This document shows positions 20,724-29,564 of a stretch of DNA of 64,000 bases, one piece after another; position 1 is the first letter of the stretch; the number at the start of each line of letters is the position of its first letter. Location: contig CAVOVH010000009.1 of assembly GCA_963699805.1 (NCBI GenBank), forward strand, positions 412,420 through 476,419. Reading direction: 5' to 3'. Made by a program: the position numbers and the translations under genes. The notes under the pieces were generated by a model. That model saw nothing but the letters and a program-made list of their open reading frames with translations, ran no database searches and had not been told where the DNA came from. Source of the DNA: JAGTVG01 sp963699805. GTDB lineage: Bacteria > Bacteroidota > Bacteroidia > Cytophagales > Cyclobacteriaceae.

Positions 20724-20755
20724 TTTCCCACAAGGGGGACTTCGATGTTCCGGAA
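20724..20755 (+). repeat. 32-bp direct repeat, right copy of the DUF559 unit
   Basis: Exact match to 20122-20153. It is preceded by a C-rich stretch (CCCCCTTCACTGGCCCGCAA) that can pair with the AGGGGGAC inside the repeat. Such nested hairpins are typical of repeat units that accompany DUF559 genes, as I recall from other genomes. Confidence 0.9.
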
Positions 20756-20923
20756 TAGGATTGTAATGAGGTATGGATAATTATAGTAGCGGATCCGTCT
20801 GGTATAGCTATTTAGTGAAAGAAAACTTCATTGCTTCTTCCAAAACACTCAAAAGAATATTCTGATGAACAGTGGAAACGGATTCGTTTTTACACCAATA
20901 CGATAAACCGGCCGGCTGTTGTA

Positions 20924-21871
20924 TTATTTCAAAGTCCAGAGTGAATCGGCAAAATAATTCCTTGTATCAAAAAAATTCATCTCCACCCTGAATCCTGAAT
21001 TGATGGCAAGTCTTTCAATGTCTTTGAGGGAATATTTCTGGGAAACCTCCATGAATACGGGTTCCCATTCATCGAAATTAAAAGTCTGGTTAAGTGCTTT
21101 GATCTTTACCTGATGCGTTTCCAGACTGACCAGGTAACTGATGGTTTCCCCTGTCTGGGGATTATAAGTAGGATAATGTTTGAATTTGGAAAGATCAAAA
21201 TCGGCATCCAGTTCCTCATTAATCCGGACCAGGAGATTCAAGTTAAAGTCTCTGGTGATACCCTGCCGGTCATTGTAGGCCCGAAGGATGATCTCAGGAT
21301 CTTTTTTGAGATCAAACCCGATCAATAATTTATCATGAGAAGTCATTTCAGCGGCGAGATGACGCAGAAATGGAATGGCATGATCCCCCCTGAAATTTCC
21401 GATATTGGATCCAAGAAACAGAATGACTTTTTTATCAAAATCAACCTGGTTGAGTTCTTCCAGGGTATGAAAATAATCATCGCAAACCGGATGAATTTTA
21501 AGGGAAGGAAAAGAAACTGTCAGCGTTGATGAAAGTTCGTTCAGTACATTGGAGGAAATGTCAACTGGAATATATGAAAAATCCACCTCCTGTTTCAGGA
21601 AATATTCAATTAGAATTTTTGTCTTCAATCCATCCCCGGCTCCAAATTCGATCAGCTCAAATCGCTGACCATCCGGCGAAAAATGTTTTAATAATTCGGA
21701 TTTCTGCCGGTCGAAAATGTCATACTCTGAAATGGTTAAATAGTACTCTTCCACGTCCATAATCTGCTGGAAAAGTTTATCACCGGCTTCATTATAGAAA
21801 TATTTGGATTGTAAGTATTTCGGATTGGAGGATAATCCGGTTCTTACATCCTCCGCGAATTGTTTGTCCAT
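20924..21871 (-). CDS. egtD: L-histidine N-alpha-methyltransferase EgtD
   Basis: EgtD trimethylates histidine to hercynine with three SAM, the first step of ergothioneine synthesis. The 315-residue chain has the N-terminal LSSNPKYLQSKYFYNEAGDKLF, the SAM motif LIEFGAGDGLKTKILIEYF, the LFLGSNIGNF loop and a C-terminal YSLKDIERLAINSGF typical of the family. It starts 23 bases after the egtB stop and forms a two-gene operon with it. No egtA or egtC is here, so the sulfur donor may be cysteine. Confidence 0.93.
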   Translation of the reverse strand: MDKQFAEDVRTGLSSNPKYLQSKYFYNEAGDKLFQQIMDVEEYYLTISEYDIFDRQKSELLKHFSPDGQRFELIEFGAGDGLKTKILIEYFLKQEVDFSYIPVDISSNVLNELSSTLTVSFPSLKIHPVCDDYFHTLEELNQVDFDKKVILFLGSNIGNFRGDHAIPFLRHLAAEMTSHDKLLIGFDLKKDPEIILRAYNDRQGITRDFNLNLLVRINEELDADFDLSKFKHYPTYNPQTGETISYLVSLETHQVKIKALNQTFNFDEWEPVFMEVSQKYSLKDIERLAINSGFRVEMNFFDTRNYFADSLWTLK

Positions 21872-21894
21872 CCAGTCTGATTTTACTTACTATA

Positions 21895-23163
21895 TTATTT
21901 AACCGATTCTGCCAGCCTGATCCCAGTATACTGCCATCGCAAATGAGGATGAAAGAAATTCCGGTAAGTCGGGCGGATATGTTTGAACGGGGTTGCACAT
22001 GATCCACCACGCAGGACCATCTGATTCACCATAAATTTGCCGTTGTACTCTCCGATGGCTCCCTCCGCTTCTTTAAATCCAGGATAGGGAAGATAGGCGC
22101 TCCCGGTCCACTCCCAGGCATCCCCGAACATCTGCCGGGATCCTTTTACCGGTGGCAAAGCCCTAAAATTCTCATTTTCCACAAAATTAGATTCTTTTAA
22201 AGGAGCAGGCTCGTATTTCAGGGTAGCTACCTCCCATTCAAATTCTGTCAATAATCTTTTCCCTTTCCAGCGTGCAAAAGTATCTGCTTCGTAATAACTG
22301 ATATGGGTAACAGGTTCCTCGGGATTCACCTCTTCCAGTCCCGACAAAGTATATACAAACCATCCACTATCGATCTGGTGCCAATATAAAGGAGCAAAAA
22401 TATTATTCGTTTTAACCCATTCCCAGCCTTCGGAAAGCCAGAAATTGAACCTGCGATATCCTCCTTCCTCGATAAATTCCATATACTCACGGTTGGTGAT
22501 CAACCGGTCCTGAAATCTGAAAGGGTGCAGAAATACTTTATGAACACCCAGCTCATTATCAAAGCTGAATTCCTTTCCACGATAACCGATTTCATAGATG
22601 CCTTCTTCGACGTCCAGAAAATTTACCTTCGTATTGTTAATATCATCTTCCGCCGGAATATATTCCTTGTAAACCGGGAAAAGTGGATTCTGGCCCAGGA
22701 TGTATTTAAAGTCAGTAACCAGCAACTCTTGGTGCTGTTGTTCATGCTGTAAACCCAGTTCAAGGATATATACAAGGGAATCATCAATTTTATCTGCATT
22801 GTATTTTAAAAACCTGATCAGGCAATCCTCCACATATTCGCGGTACTTGATGATCTCACCCACTGTCGGACGGGTCATATATCCGCGGTTGGGCCGTTGT
22901 ACCCGGTCACCTACACTTTCATAATAGCTGTTGAAGAGGTAGTTGTATCTCTTATCAAATTCCTTATAATCATCATCATAGTTCTCAAGGACAAGGGCTT
23001 CATAAAACCAGGTAGTATGTCCGAGGTGCCATTTAGGCGGACTTACATCAGTAGCCGGCTGAGCCACAAAATCCTCCACGGCAAGGGGTTTGCACAGTTC
23101 AATGGTTTGTTTTCTGATGGCTTGAAATCTTTTAATAAAATGCTTGATTTCTTCAATTCTCAT
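21895..23163 (-). CDS. egtB: Hercynine oxygenase (sulfoxide synthase) EgtB
   Basis: A non-haem iron enzyme that joins hercynine to a thiol and forms the sulfoxide intermediate of ergothioneine. The N-terminal DinB-like part carries the iron ligands in WHLGHTTWFYE and LQHEQQHQELL. The C-terminal part is an FGE-sulfatase (formylglycine-enzyme-like) domain (GDAWEWTGSAYLPYPG, LRGGSCATPFKHIRPTYRNF). The 422-residue length fits EgtB of Bacteroidota and cyanobacteria. The 5' neighbour is a repeat cluster; the downstream partner is egtD. Confidence 0.94.
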   Translation of the reverse strand: MRIEEIKHFIKRFQAIRKQTIELCKPLAVEDFVAQPATDVSPPKWHLGHTTWFYEALVLENYDDDYKEFDKRYNYLFNSYYESVGDRVQRPNRGYMTRPTVGEIIKYREYVEDCLIRFLKYNADKIDDSLVYILELGLQHEQQHQELLVTDFKYILGQNPLFPVYKEYIPAEDDINNTKVNFLDVEEGIYEIGYRGKEFSFDNELGVHKVFLHPFRFQDRLITNREYMEFIEEGGYRRFNFWLSEGWEWVKTNNIFAPLYWHQIDSGWFVYTLSGLEEVNPEEPVTHISYYEADTFARWKGKRLLTEFEWEVATLKYEPAPLKESNFVENENFRALPPVKGSRQMFGDAWEWTGSAYLPYPGFKEAEGAIGEYNGKFMVNQMVLRGGSCATPFKHIRPTYRNFFHPHLRWQYTGIRLAESVK

Positions 23164-23246
23164 TGTTATATCGTTTACCTATTAAAATGGCTTATATTCT
23201 TCTGAATTCAAAATTTTGAGCAGGTTTATATATAGTAAGATTATTT

Positions 23247-23397
23247 CCATGACACGGAAGTAATTTCCGCGTGGGAATGAGGGAAAGGGGTGGTACCCAT
23301 TGCCCGGAATTAATTACTATGCGAGATGGTGGAAAAGGGAGGTATCCATCACATGGAAGTAACTTCCACACGAGAGAGAGGAGAAATGGAGATGATC
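23247..23397. repeat. Three imperfect 50-bp tandem repeats
   Basis: Copies start with CCAT at 23247, 23297 and 23346. Each has the plan CCAT-n-GGAAGTAATTTCC (a near palindrome), then a purine-rich stretch ending in GGTACC, GGTATCC or GATGATCC. They occupy most of the gap between the egtB start and the end of the GH116 gene. Resemblance to REP-type intergenic repeats is inferred. The copies around 8343-8510 have a similar layout but a different sequence. Confidence 0.7.
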
Positions 23398-23446
23398 CTT
23401 GAGCCGTTGTTCTAAACAGATCCATCATCGACTTCAGACAACCATT

Positions 23447-26128
23447 TTACCTCAACTTCAACGATGATCCTGCATTTACCACAACCGGTTCCTTAAAGAG
23501 GATCTTATCACCGGATATCTCAAATTCAATTTCTGACTCGCCCAGTCTCACCGAGCTGACCGAAATATCACCGACAAGGATGGATTCCAATCTCAGGGAA
23601 CCATAAGACACGAATAACTCTGTCTCAGCAGGATTCATCTCAAAATTCCCCCAGGCAGAAGCACAGATCCAGAAAGTACTAAAATGATCTGTGTTGATCT
23701 TCGGTGAGAACGAAATTTGATGATGGATGCCATCATACTCAAATCCACTTAAGGCAGGTAAAACAGTCCATGAAGCCAGCGACCTCGCATAATACATTCC
23801 CGATTCGATCTCTCCCCAGGGATTCCGGTTAAAACCACGATAGCGGTCACGGACAGCTTTCACCACGTCAAGACCCTCTTTAACCAGACCGGCATGGATC
23901 ATGTTAGCCGCAGCACCGTATTCAATGCCCGTCCACACCTCATCGGCATAAACAAAGGGGATTCTGGGACTGTCTTTACCCGGCCAGGTACAGATGACTA
24001 CCCCCGCTTCGTTGTTCAAGGCAAAAATTCTTTGTACATTATCGAAATCCGAAAAATCCGGAATGAAATTATTCCTGTAAACCGAAGCCATGGCCTGTCG
24101 GACCCGTGAAGAATCCACCACATAACCCAGACCCGCATTGAATGCAAGGAACTGACCCAGCAGCTGATCCGTGAGGCAACCGTCAGCAAACTGGTACTTG
24201 GGCAGGATCTTTCCTTCCTCATCAGGAGGGGATTTCAGCCGTTCTGGGATGTCAATACCATCGATCACTTCCACCTGCTGGATATAATACGATCCATTCC
24301 ATAACAAAGAATCATACAAGGCAGATCCCCTGCCATACAGGTCAAGATACTCCCTGGATTTTTCCGGTTCATTCATGGCCTGGGCCATCTCGCCACACGC
24401 TTTCAGGGCAGCCAGATACAATGATCCTGTCATCATATTCGGTCCGAAAAAATTGATGTCGTAGGTGTTGTGCTGATCCCCGCGCATCACCCCTTCCTTA
24501 TTGGGATCCCAGGGGATCAGGGCATTCTCCTGCCAGGCATATTTACCTTCCACGTTACCGGATCCCTTCCAGGCAAATTCCAGGGCCAATTTTATCTTCG
24601 GCCACAACCTGGCAAGCCATTGCGTATCTCCGGAATTTTTCCATTCCCGGTAAGCCCTGACAATATTGCCCATCTGTCCGTCGGCGGCTACCGATCTGAA
24701 CCAGTAATCCCCGAGTGGAAAAACCGTGCGGAAGCACTGATATCCATTGTCGAAAGTGTCGTGTAAAAAGGATACCTCCCTTACTTTCTGCTCCAGTTCA
24801 GGGAACAAGGCGGCCATGGTCTGTGCGTAATTCCAGACATGTGAACAATTACCCGGGCAGCAACCTCCGTCAGGACCCAGTCCTTCAAAACCATGCACCC
24901 AACCTTCCTCCGTCCGCATCAGCAGGTTGGTTTTCAAAGCGGCAGTATTGGCGGACACAGCATCGATCACATAATCGGGATAACTGCTTTGATAAAGCTG
25001 ATCGATAAACTGGCATGTGAGATCATACAATGTTTCCTCATCCTTGTGGTACCGGTTCAAAACATCCGTGGCAGAAGTAAATTTTGTGCTGTAATAATTT
25101 TTGATCCGGCTGCTCGAAACTTCCCGATTCCCAAAGGCCAGCGAGCTTTCCAATATCCTACCCGGGATGTACCAGGAAAGATAAAAAGGGATGGTGACCT
25201 TCTCCCCTGGTTTTAGGGAAGCATAGGTTGAGACACACCCGACGATCGTTTGCTGGTCACTCCCATACCAATTACTCCCCTTCCAGACCACTGTTTCTTT
25301 CCGTTCATTCAGCCGTCCATCGGTAGAAAAATCATCCCAGAATACGGTGGCATCATCCCACCAGGCGCCTTCATACCAAGCTGTCTGAACCTCGGTAGAT
25401 TTATAATCGGTTGCCATCACAAGTTCACCATGATGGACAGATTCCTCATTTTCCTGGTTCTCAAATAAAACTCCTTGGAAGCCATTTTCTGAATAATATG
25501 AATTTTTGTTCCCCAGGGTGCTCAGGCCACCATTCTTCAACTGATTCTTCAAGGGATTGCCGAGATTGAATGCGATGGAAAAATATACTTCCTTTTCCCC
25601 TGTATTTTCCACGGTCCAGTTAAATACTGCAATGGGCATGCTGCTTCTGTCTACATCGAGGGGGATCAGGGGATTATAAAACTCGCCCGAGATCGTGAGG
25701 GGCACTGCTGGATCATTTAATTCAAGCTGGATCATCGGATATTCAGCCGAAAACCGGGCTTCATTAAAACGGGGAATGCCTTCCAGTTGCCTTCTCGATA
25801 TGCCATAAGGCCCTGAAGTACCCAAAGGCACCATTCCTTCAAGTATTCTTGCATCAGCAGGCCGGTCTTTTTGCTGCAACCACAGGGAGAAAAAAGTCAT
25901 ATAAGGAGTTTCATCCATGGCTGCCCTATTGAAAATTTCAAGCGCGCGGATATTTCCCCTTCCACCAATGAGAATATCTCCTGTTCCGATCCCACCTACC
26001 GGAACGGCTATGTTCCTTAAGGAATCCCCCGTATACACAATGGAATTGTCAATGTTGTTCCGCGTATCCGATTCGGAAACAGGTTGGCAAGCCATAAAGG
26101 CCAGGATGAGTAGAATTAAAATTCGCAC
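23447..26128 (-). CDS. GH116 family beta-glucosidase/glucosylceramidase-like lipoprotein
   Basis: An 893-residue secreted enzyme resembling non-lysosomal glucosylceramidase (GBA2). The start gives a lipobox (LILAFMAC). The N-terminal beta domain begins with the family hallmark VPVGGIGTGDILIGGRGN; the C-terminal alpha-barrel (DUF608) contains GGCCPGNCSHVWNYAQTMA and TYDINFFGPNMMTGSLYLA, where the acid/base aspartate is expected. It probably cleaves beta-glucosides or beta-xylosides from plant or algal glycans or glycolipids. It ends 6 bases after the neighbouring esterase gene begins its 3' boundary, so the two form a tandem pair. Confidence 0.9.
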   Translation of the reverse strand: MRILILLILAFMACQPVSESDTRNNIDNSIVYTGDSLRNIAVPVGGIGTGDILIGGRGNIRALEIFNRAAMDETPYMTFFSLWLQQKDRPADARILEGMVPLGTSGPYGISRRQLEGIPRFNEARFSAEYPMIQLELNDPAVPLTISGEFYNPLIPLDVDRSSMPIAVFNWTVENTGEKEVYFSIAFNLGNPLKNQLKNGGLSTLGNKNSYYSENGFQGVLFENQENEESVHHGELVMATDYKSTEVQTAWYEGAWWDDATVFWDDFSTDGRLNERKETVVWKGSNWYGSDQQTIVGCVSTYASLKPGEKVTIPFYLSWYIPGRILESSLAFGNREVSSSRIKNYYSTKFTSATDVLNRYHKDEETLYDLTCQFIDQLYQSSYPDYVIDAVSANTAALKTNLLMRTEEGWVHGFEGLGPDGGCCPGNCSHVWNYAQTMAALFPELEQKVREVSFLHDTFDNGYQCFRTVFPLGDYWFRSVAADGQMGNIVRAYREWKNSGDTQWLARLWPKIKLALEFAWKGSGNVEGKYAWQENALIPWDPNKEGVMRGDQHNTYDINFFGPNMMTGSLYLAALKACGEMAQAMNEPEKSREYLDLYGRGSALYDSLLWNGSYYIQQVEVIDGIDIPERLKSPPDEEGKILPKYQFADGCLTDQLLGQFLAFNAGLGYVVDSSRVRQAMASVYRNNFIPDFSDFDNVQRIFALNNEAGVVICTWPGKDSPRIPFVYADEVWTGIEYGAAANMIHAGLVKEGLDVVKAVRDRYRGFNRNPWGEIESGMYYARSLASWTVLPALSGFEYDGIHHQISFSPKINTDHFSTFWICASAWGNFEMNPAETELFVSYGSLRLESILVGDISVSSVRLGESEIEFEISGDKILFKEPVVVNAGSSLKLR

Positions 26129-26134
26129 CTAATT

Positions 26135-28105
26135 TTATTTTTTTCCAGCGGTGATCCCGGGCCATTCGTCCGAGCGGAATGGGTTTGCAGGCAATCCTTC
26201 CCGGTTATAAAGATTCAGGTCATGCGGATTATCGGCCCAGCCATAACGTACCGCTACCGGTTCATCTACTTCTGATGAATAAATCACCACGGTATGATCA
26301 TCCACCAGGTCCGCCCTGGCCCAGTGAAATTTCCTGTCCGCTCCCGCGATGGTAAAGCCTTTCAGATAACCGTACGGATCATGCACCTCCAATCCTGAAC
26401 CTACATGATTGAATTCGATCAAGGCTTTATTTCCCTCGATCTGCATGGATTGATATACCGGGCCAGAATAAACCACATCCTGATCATAGGCAATTTTCAA
26501 GGCTGCCAGGGAAAGGCGTCTGCCCACCTCCTGTTTGTTCCGTGGATGGATGTCGCCCGCTTCCCCGATATCAATGGCAGAAGCCATTCCCGTATTGGGC
26601 AAACTGAGTGTGAGGGTCTGTGCTTCCCGCAATTCCGCCCATTCACTTTCAGTTGGAATGGGTTTGACCTCCATGAAATTGGCCAGCTGTACGAATAAAA
26701 ACGGAAAATTACCCTGGCCCCAATGATCCCTCCAATCCTCAATCATTTGACGGAATACCCTGCGGTACTGGTAAGCCCGGCTTGCATTGCCTTCACCCTG
26801 GTACCAGATGGCTCCTTTGATCCCGAAAGGAAGCAAGGGATTGATCATGGCATTGTACAGCAGTGTAGGAAAACTATTGGGACCAAAGCTGGTTTGCGGA
26901 GGATCAGAAGGTATTTTATCGGTTCCTACTTTATAATGCCATTCGCCTGCCAGGGATTTCATGAACTCATCGGATTTGACATAAAGCTGGTTCTTCTCAC
27001 CCCAGATCCCTCCCCCTCCACGGTAATCTTCCACCCGGACTACCAGGCGATTCATGCCTTCTTTCAGGTACTTCGGATCTACCGTATACTTCCTGTTCCA
27101 GTTATAATGATTGAAGATCTGTCCAACCAGTTGCCCATTGATCCAGACCATGTCACTGTCATCGATCGGGCCCAGGTTGACCTCCACTCCGAGTTGGGCT
27201 ACACCGGCTGGCACATCAAAATCAGTGGCAAACCAGACGACACCATCCATTTCCTGTAATCCCTGGTCCTCCCAGAAGGCGGGTAACTGCATGGTCGGCC
27301 AACCTTCAATATTGGTCCCAGGGTCAGCCCAGGTATATCTGCCCTGGCTATAACCGGCATCCATTTCCCTCAATCTAGCCTGCCATTGGTCGAATTTATT
27401 TTCCAGCTCTTCATTGACTTCCGGGATGTTCAGATTATCAAGTACTGCCAGGCGATCCTGGAAATCAGGATCCATGGAGATGGTTTCACGGCTGGTCCAG
27501 GATTCTGCCACCGTCCCGCCCCAGGTGGTATTGATGAGTCCAATTGGGACATTGAGGGCCTGGTATAAATCCCTGCCAAAAAAATAACCAACTGCTGAAA
27601 AAGGAGGTATGTTTTCAGGTGTACAAAGCAGCCATCCGGCCTCATCCGTATCCAGGAGTGGCTTTGAACTGATCTTATTGGGCACTGTGAATAACCGGAT
27701 CTCCGGATAATTGGCATTGGCGATTTCCATTTCCACATGATTGACCCGACTGACCGGCCATTCCATGTTGGACTGCCCGGAACATACCCAGATATCCCCG
27801 ATGAGAATATTATTCAAGAGAATTTCATTTTTTCCTTTAATCATCATTTCAAAGGGTCCTCCTGCCTTCATGGGTTTCAGCTTCAAGGTCCAGACTCCTT
27901 CCCGGCTGGTCCTGACTGTCTCCTTTTGATCGTTGAGGGTGACTGTAACACGCTCCCCCGGGTTGGCCCATCCCCAGACCGGGATATCGATGTCCCTCTG
28001 GATAACCATGTTAGAACTGAATAAATGAGGGATGGTCACATCGGCCCGGGAATTAAAAACCGGAAAACATAGCCAGAAAATTGACAGGAATTTAAAAAGT
28101 CTCAT
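26135..28105 (-). CDS. Sialate O-acetylesterase-type carbohydrate esterase
   Basis: A 656-residue SGNH-fold esterase that removes acetyl groups from sugars. The start at 28105 gives a signal peptide (LFKFLSIFWLCFPVFNSRA); frames further upstream run into a tRNA gene and are not used. The catalytic serine block is DIWVCSGQSNMEWPV. A carbohydrate-binding jelly roll (QEMDGVVWFATDFDVPAG to VVRVEDYRGGGGIWG) is inserted in the middle, and GDIHPRNKQEVGRRL supplies the Asp/His pair. It lies directly upstream of GH116 on the same strand; deacetylation before glucoside cleavage is a reasonable joint role. Confidence 0.92.
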   Translation of the reverse strand: MRLFKFLSIFWLCFPVFNSRADVTIPHLFSSNMVIQRDIDIPVWGWANPGERVTVTLNDQKETVRTSREGVWTLKLKPMKAGGPFEMMIKGKNEILLNNILIGDIWVCSGQSNMEWPVSRVNHVEMEIANANYPEIRLFTVPNKISSKPLLDTDEAGWLLCTPENIPPFSAVGYFFGRDLYQALNVPIGLINTTWGGTVAESWTSRETISMDPDFQDRLAVLDNLNIPEVNEELENKFDQWQARLREMDAGYSQGRYTWADPGTNIEGWPTMQLPAFWEDQGLQEMDGVVWFATDFDVPAGVAQLGVEVNLGPIDDSDMVWINGQLVGQIFNHYNWNRKYTVDPKYLKEGMNRLVVRVEDYRGGGGIWGEKNQLYVKSDEFMKSLAGEWHYKVGTDKIPSDPPQTSFGPNSFPTLLYNAMINPLLPFGIKGAIWYQGEGNASRAYQYRRVFRQMIEDWRDHWGQGNFPFLFVQLANFMEVKPIPTESEWAELREAQTLTLSLPNTGMASAIDIGEAGDIHPRNKQEVGRRLSLAALKIAYDQDVVYSGPVYQSMQIEGNKALIEFNHVGSGLEVHDPYGYLKGFTIAGADRKFHWARADLVDDHTVVIYSSEVDEPVAVRYGWADNPHDLNLYNREGLPANPFRSDEWPGITAGKK

Positions 28106-28181
28106 TATAATACTTGATTTAGATGGAAAAAAAATCAGGTCAATTATGAAATGAATAAAGTAACTATCATATAATAATGCA

Positions 28182-28263
28182 TACAGATGGAGGGACTTGA
28201 ACCCACACCTCTTAAGAGAATGCAACCTAAATACATAGCGTATACCAATTTCGCCACACCTGT
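28182..28263 (-). tRNA. tRNA-Leu (anticodon UAG), probably mitochondrial
   Basis: The acceptor arms ACAGGTG and CATCTGT pair over seven positions with one wobble. The D arm is GGCGAAATTGGTATACGC, the anticodon loop TTTAGGT carries TAG, the variable arm is TCTCTTAAGAG and the T arm has GTTCAAGTC. Unlike the bacterial tRNA-Leu at 18854 it has no encoded CCA, and it is followed by AT-rich DNA and cox1. I therefore assign it to the mitochondrial part, though bacterial origin is not excluded. Confidence 0.85.
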
Positions 28264-28451
28264 GATTTTTCTTCGAAGAAGATGACTAATATAATAATTC
28301 AATATTACCTATGCTTTCCCCCTTCAGTACCCCTGCGGGGCCTACAAAGTCACGGTAAGCGGAACAAAGCTAACAGGGGGAAAAGATAGTATAATATACG
28401 TTAATTTTAATTTGGAACTACTATAGTAGATTCCGAATAACTTGGTGAAAC
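28264..28451. other. AT-rich spacer with a long-range hairpin
   Basis: Between the tRNA and the cox1 stop. It holds an inverted repeat with arms TTTCCCCC (28315-28322) and GGGGGAAA (28376-28383), enclosing a second small hairpin (ACCCCTGCGGGGCC). The style matches the GC-rich hairpins beyond the other end of cox1. No gene is seen. Confidence 0.5.
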
Positions 28452-29227
28452 TTAACCTGCAATATAAGGTTGTTGTTCAAAAGTATGAAGCACCGGCGGA
28501 TTATCCAATGTTCACTCTAAAGTAGTTACTCCTCTATTTAATTCACAATCTTCTAAATCATCAAAAAATTGTCGTGTATGTTCGATTTCTGAATTTACTA
28601 CTCCTATATCATTTAAATCAGCAAATGTTCTATAAATTACATAGAAGAATAATAATGCTGCTACTAAAGATACGATAGATCCGTAACTAGAGATGGCATT
28701 CCATTCAGTGTAGGCATCTGGGAAATCAGGTATTCTTCGTGGCATACCATTAAGTCCTAGGAAATGTTGTACAAAGAATGTTAAATTAACTCCTATGAAT
28801 GTTAATCAGAAGTGTAATTTACCTAATGCTTCTGGGTATCTGAATCCTGTTAATTTACCTCCTCAATAGTATAATCCTGCGAAGATGGCAAATACAGCTC
28901 CCATACTTAATACATAATGAAAATGAGCTACAACGAAGTATGTATCATGTAAAGCTACATCTAATCCTCCATTAGCTAATGCGATTCCAGTTAATCCTCC
29001 AACTGTGAATAAGATAAAAATCCAATTGCAAATAACATTGGTGTCTCTAAAATAATAGATCCTCCAAACATTGTTGCTAATCAGCTAAATATTTTAATTC
29101 CTGTAGGAATTCCTATAATCATAGTTGCTGCAGAGAAATATGCTCTACTATCTATATCCATACCTACTGTGTTCGTATGATGTGCCCATACGATGAACCC
29201 TAAAATTCCAATAGAACTCATTGCGTA
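28452..29227 (-). CDS. cox1: Mitochondrial cytochrome c oxidase subunit I, 3' part (TGA = Trp, one frame break)
   Basis: The C-terminal half of the core subunit of complex IV. On the minus strand the frame reads AMSSIGILGFIVWAHH, SRAYFSAATMIIGIPTGIKI, HDTYFVVAHFHYVLSMGA with haem/copper histidines, FRYPEALGKLHF, then LGLNGMPRRIPDFPDAYTEW. TGA occurs at positions where tryptophan is expected (FSW, YYW, HFW, LEW), so a mitochondrial code is in use; with this the protein runs to a TAA at 28452-28454. The frame breaks near 29015 in a run of five T, where a sixth T would restore FIFLFTVGG. The 5' half of the gene is missing: sense ends at 29227, where hairpin-rich DNA begins. Confidence 0.92.
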
Positions 29228-29251
29228 ACAATTTGTTATTGTAGTCTTGGG

Positions 29252-29476
29252 TCCGGCAGAGCCGGATCCCTTTTCAGCTTTGCTGAAAACAAGTACCCTG
29301 ATTATTACAAGGGTATTCCTTAGGGATGCCCTTAGGCATCCCCTTCGTATTACCCCGATACGTACAAATCTTCTCAGAACGAATCCTCGGGTATTTCCAG
29401 GGGAAATTCCTCTTAAGAGGAATCTTTCGAGGATTATTTCCGAGGGCGTAGCCCCCTCGGGACGGTAACCGTTCCG
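29252..29476. repeat. Cluster of short perfect hairpins next to cox1
   Basis: At least six palindromes in a row: TCCGGC/GCCGGA (29252-29266), TTTTCAGC/GCTGAAAA (29271-29289), TACCCT/AGGGTA (29294-29315), GGGATGCC/GGCATCCC (29323-29342), the 18-bp perfect palindrome ATTCCTCTTAAGAGGAAT (29406-29423), CCGAGGG/CCCTCGG (29440-29460) and ACGGT/ACCGT near 29464. Either the 3' part of a cox1 intron, or a mobile hairpin cluster as known from some mitochondrial genomes. I could not match it to group I or II core elements. Confidence 0.75.
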
Positions 29477-29564
29477 AGAAGAATTATACTGCTTAATAAA
29501 ATAACTGCTTTGCTTACTTGAACATCATTTAGGCACCGCCACAAAAGAAGAGGAGCATGACGAC

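Noticed and set aside
28106..28225. Extension of the esterase gene upstream of 28105
   Set aside because: The frame is open up to 28225, but this runs into the tRNA gene and puts 40 unrelated residues before a perfect signal peptide.
29228..29500. Group II intron domain V next to cox1
   Set aside because: I looked for the conserved domain V stem and the terminal dinucleotide and did not find them. The hairpins are too regular and too many for one intron core.
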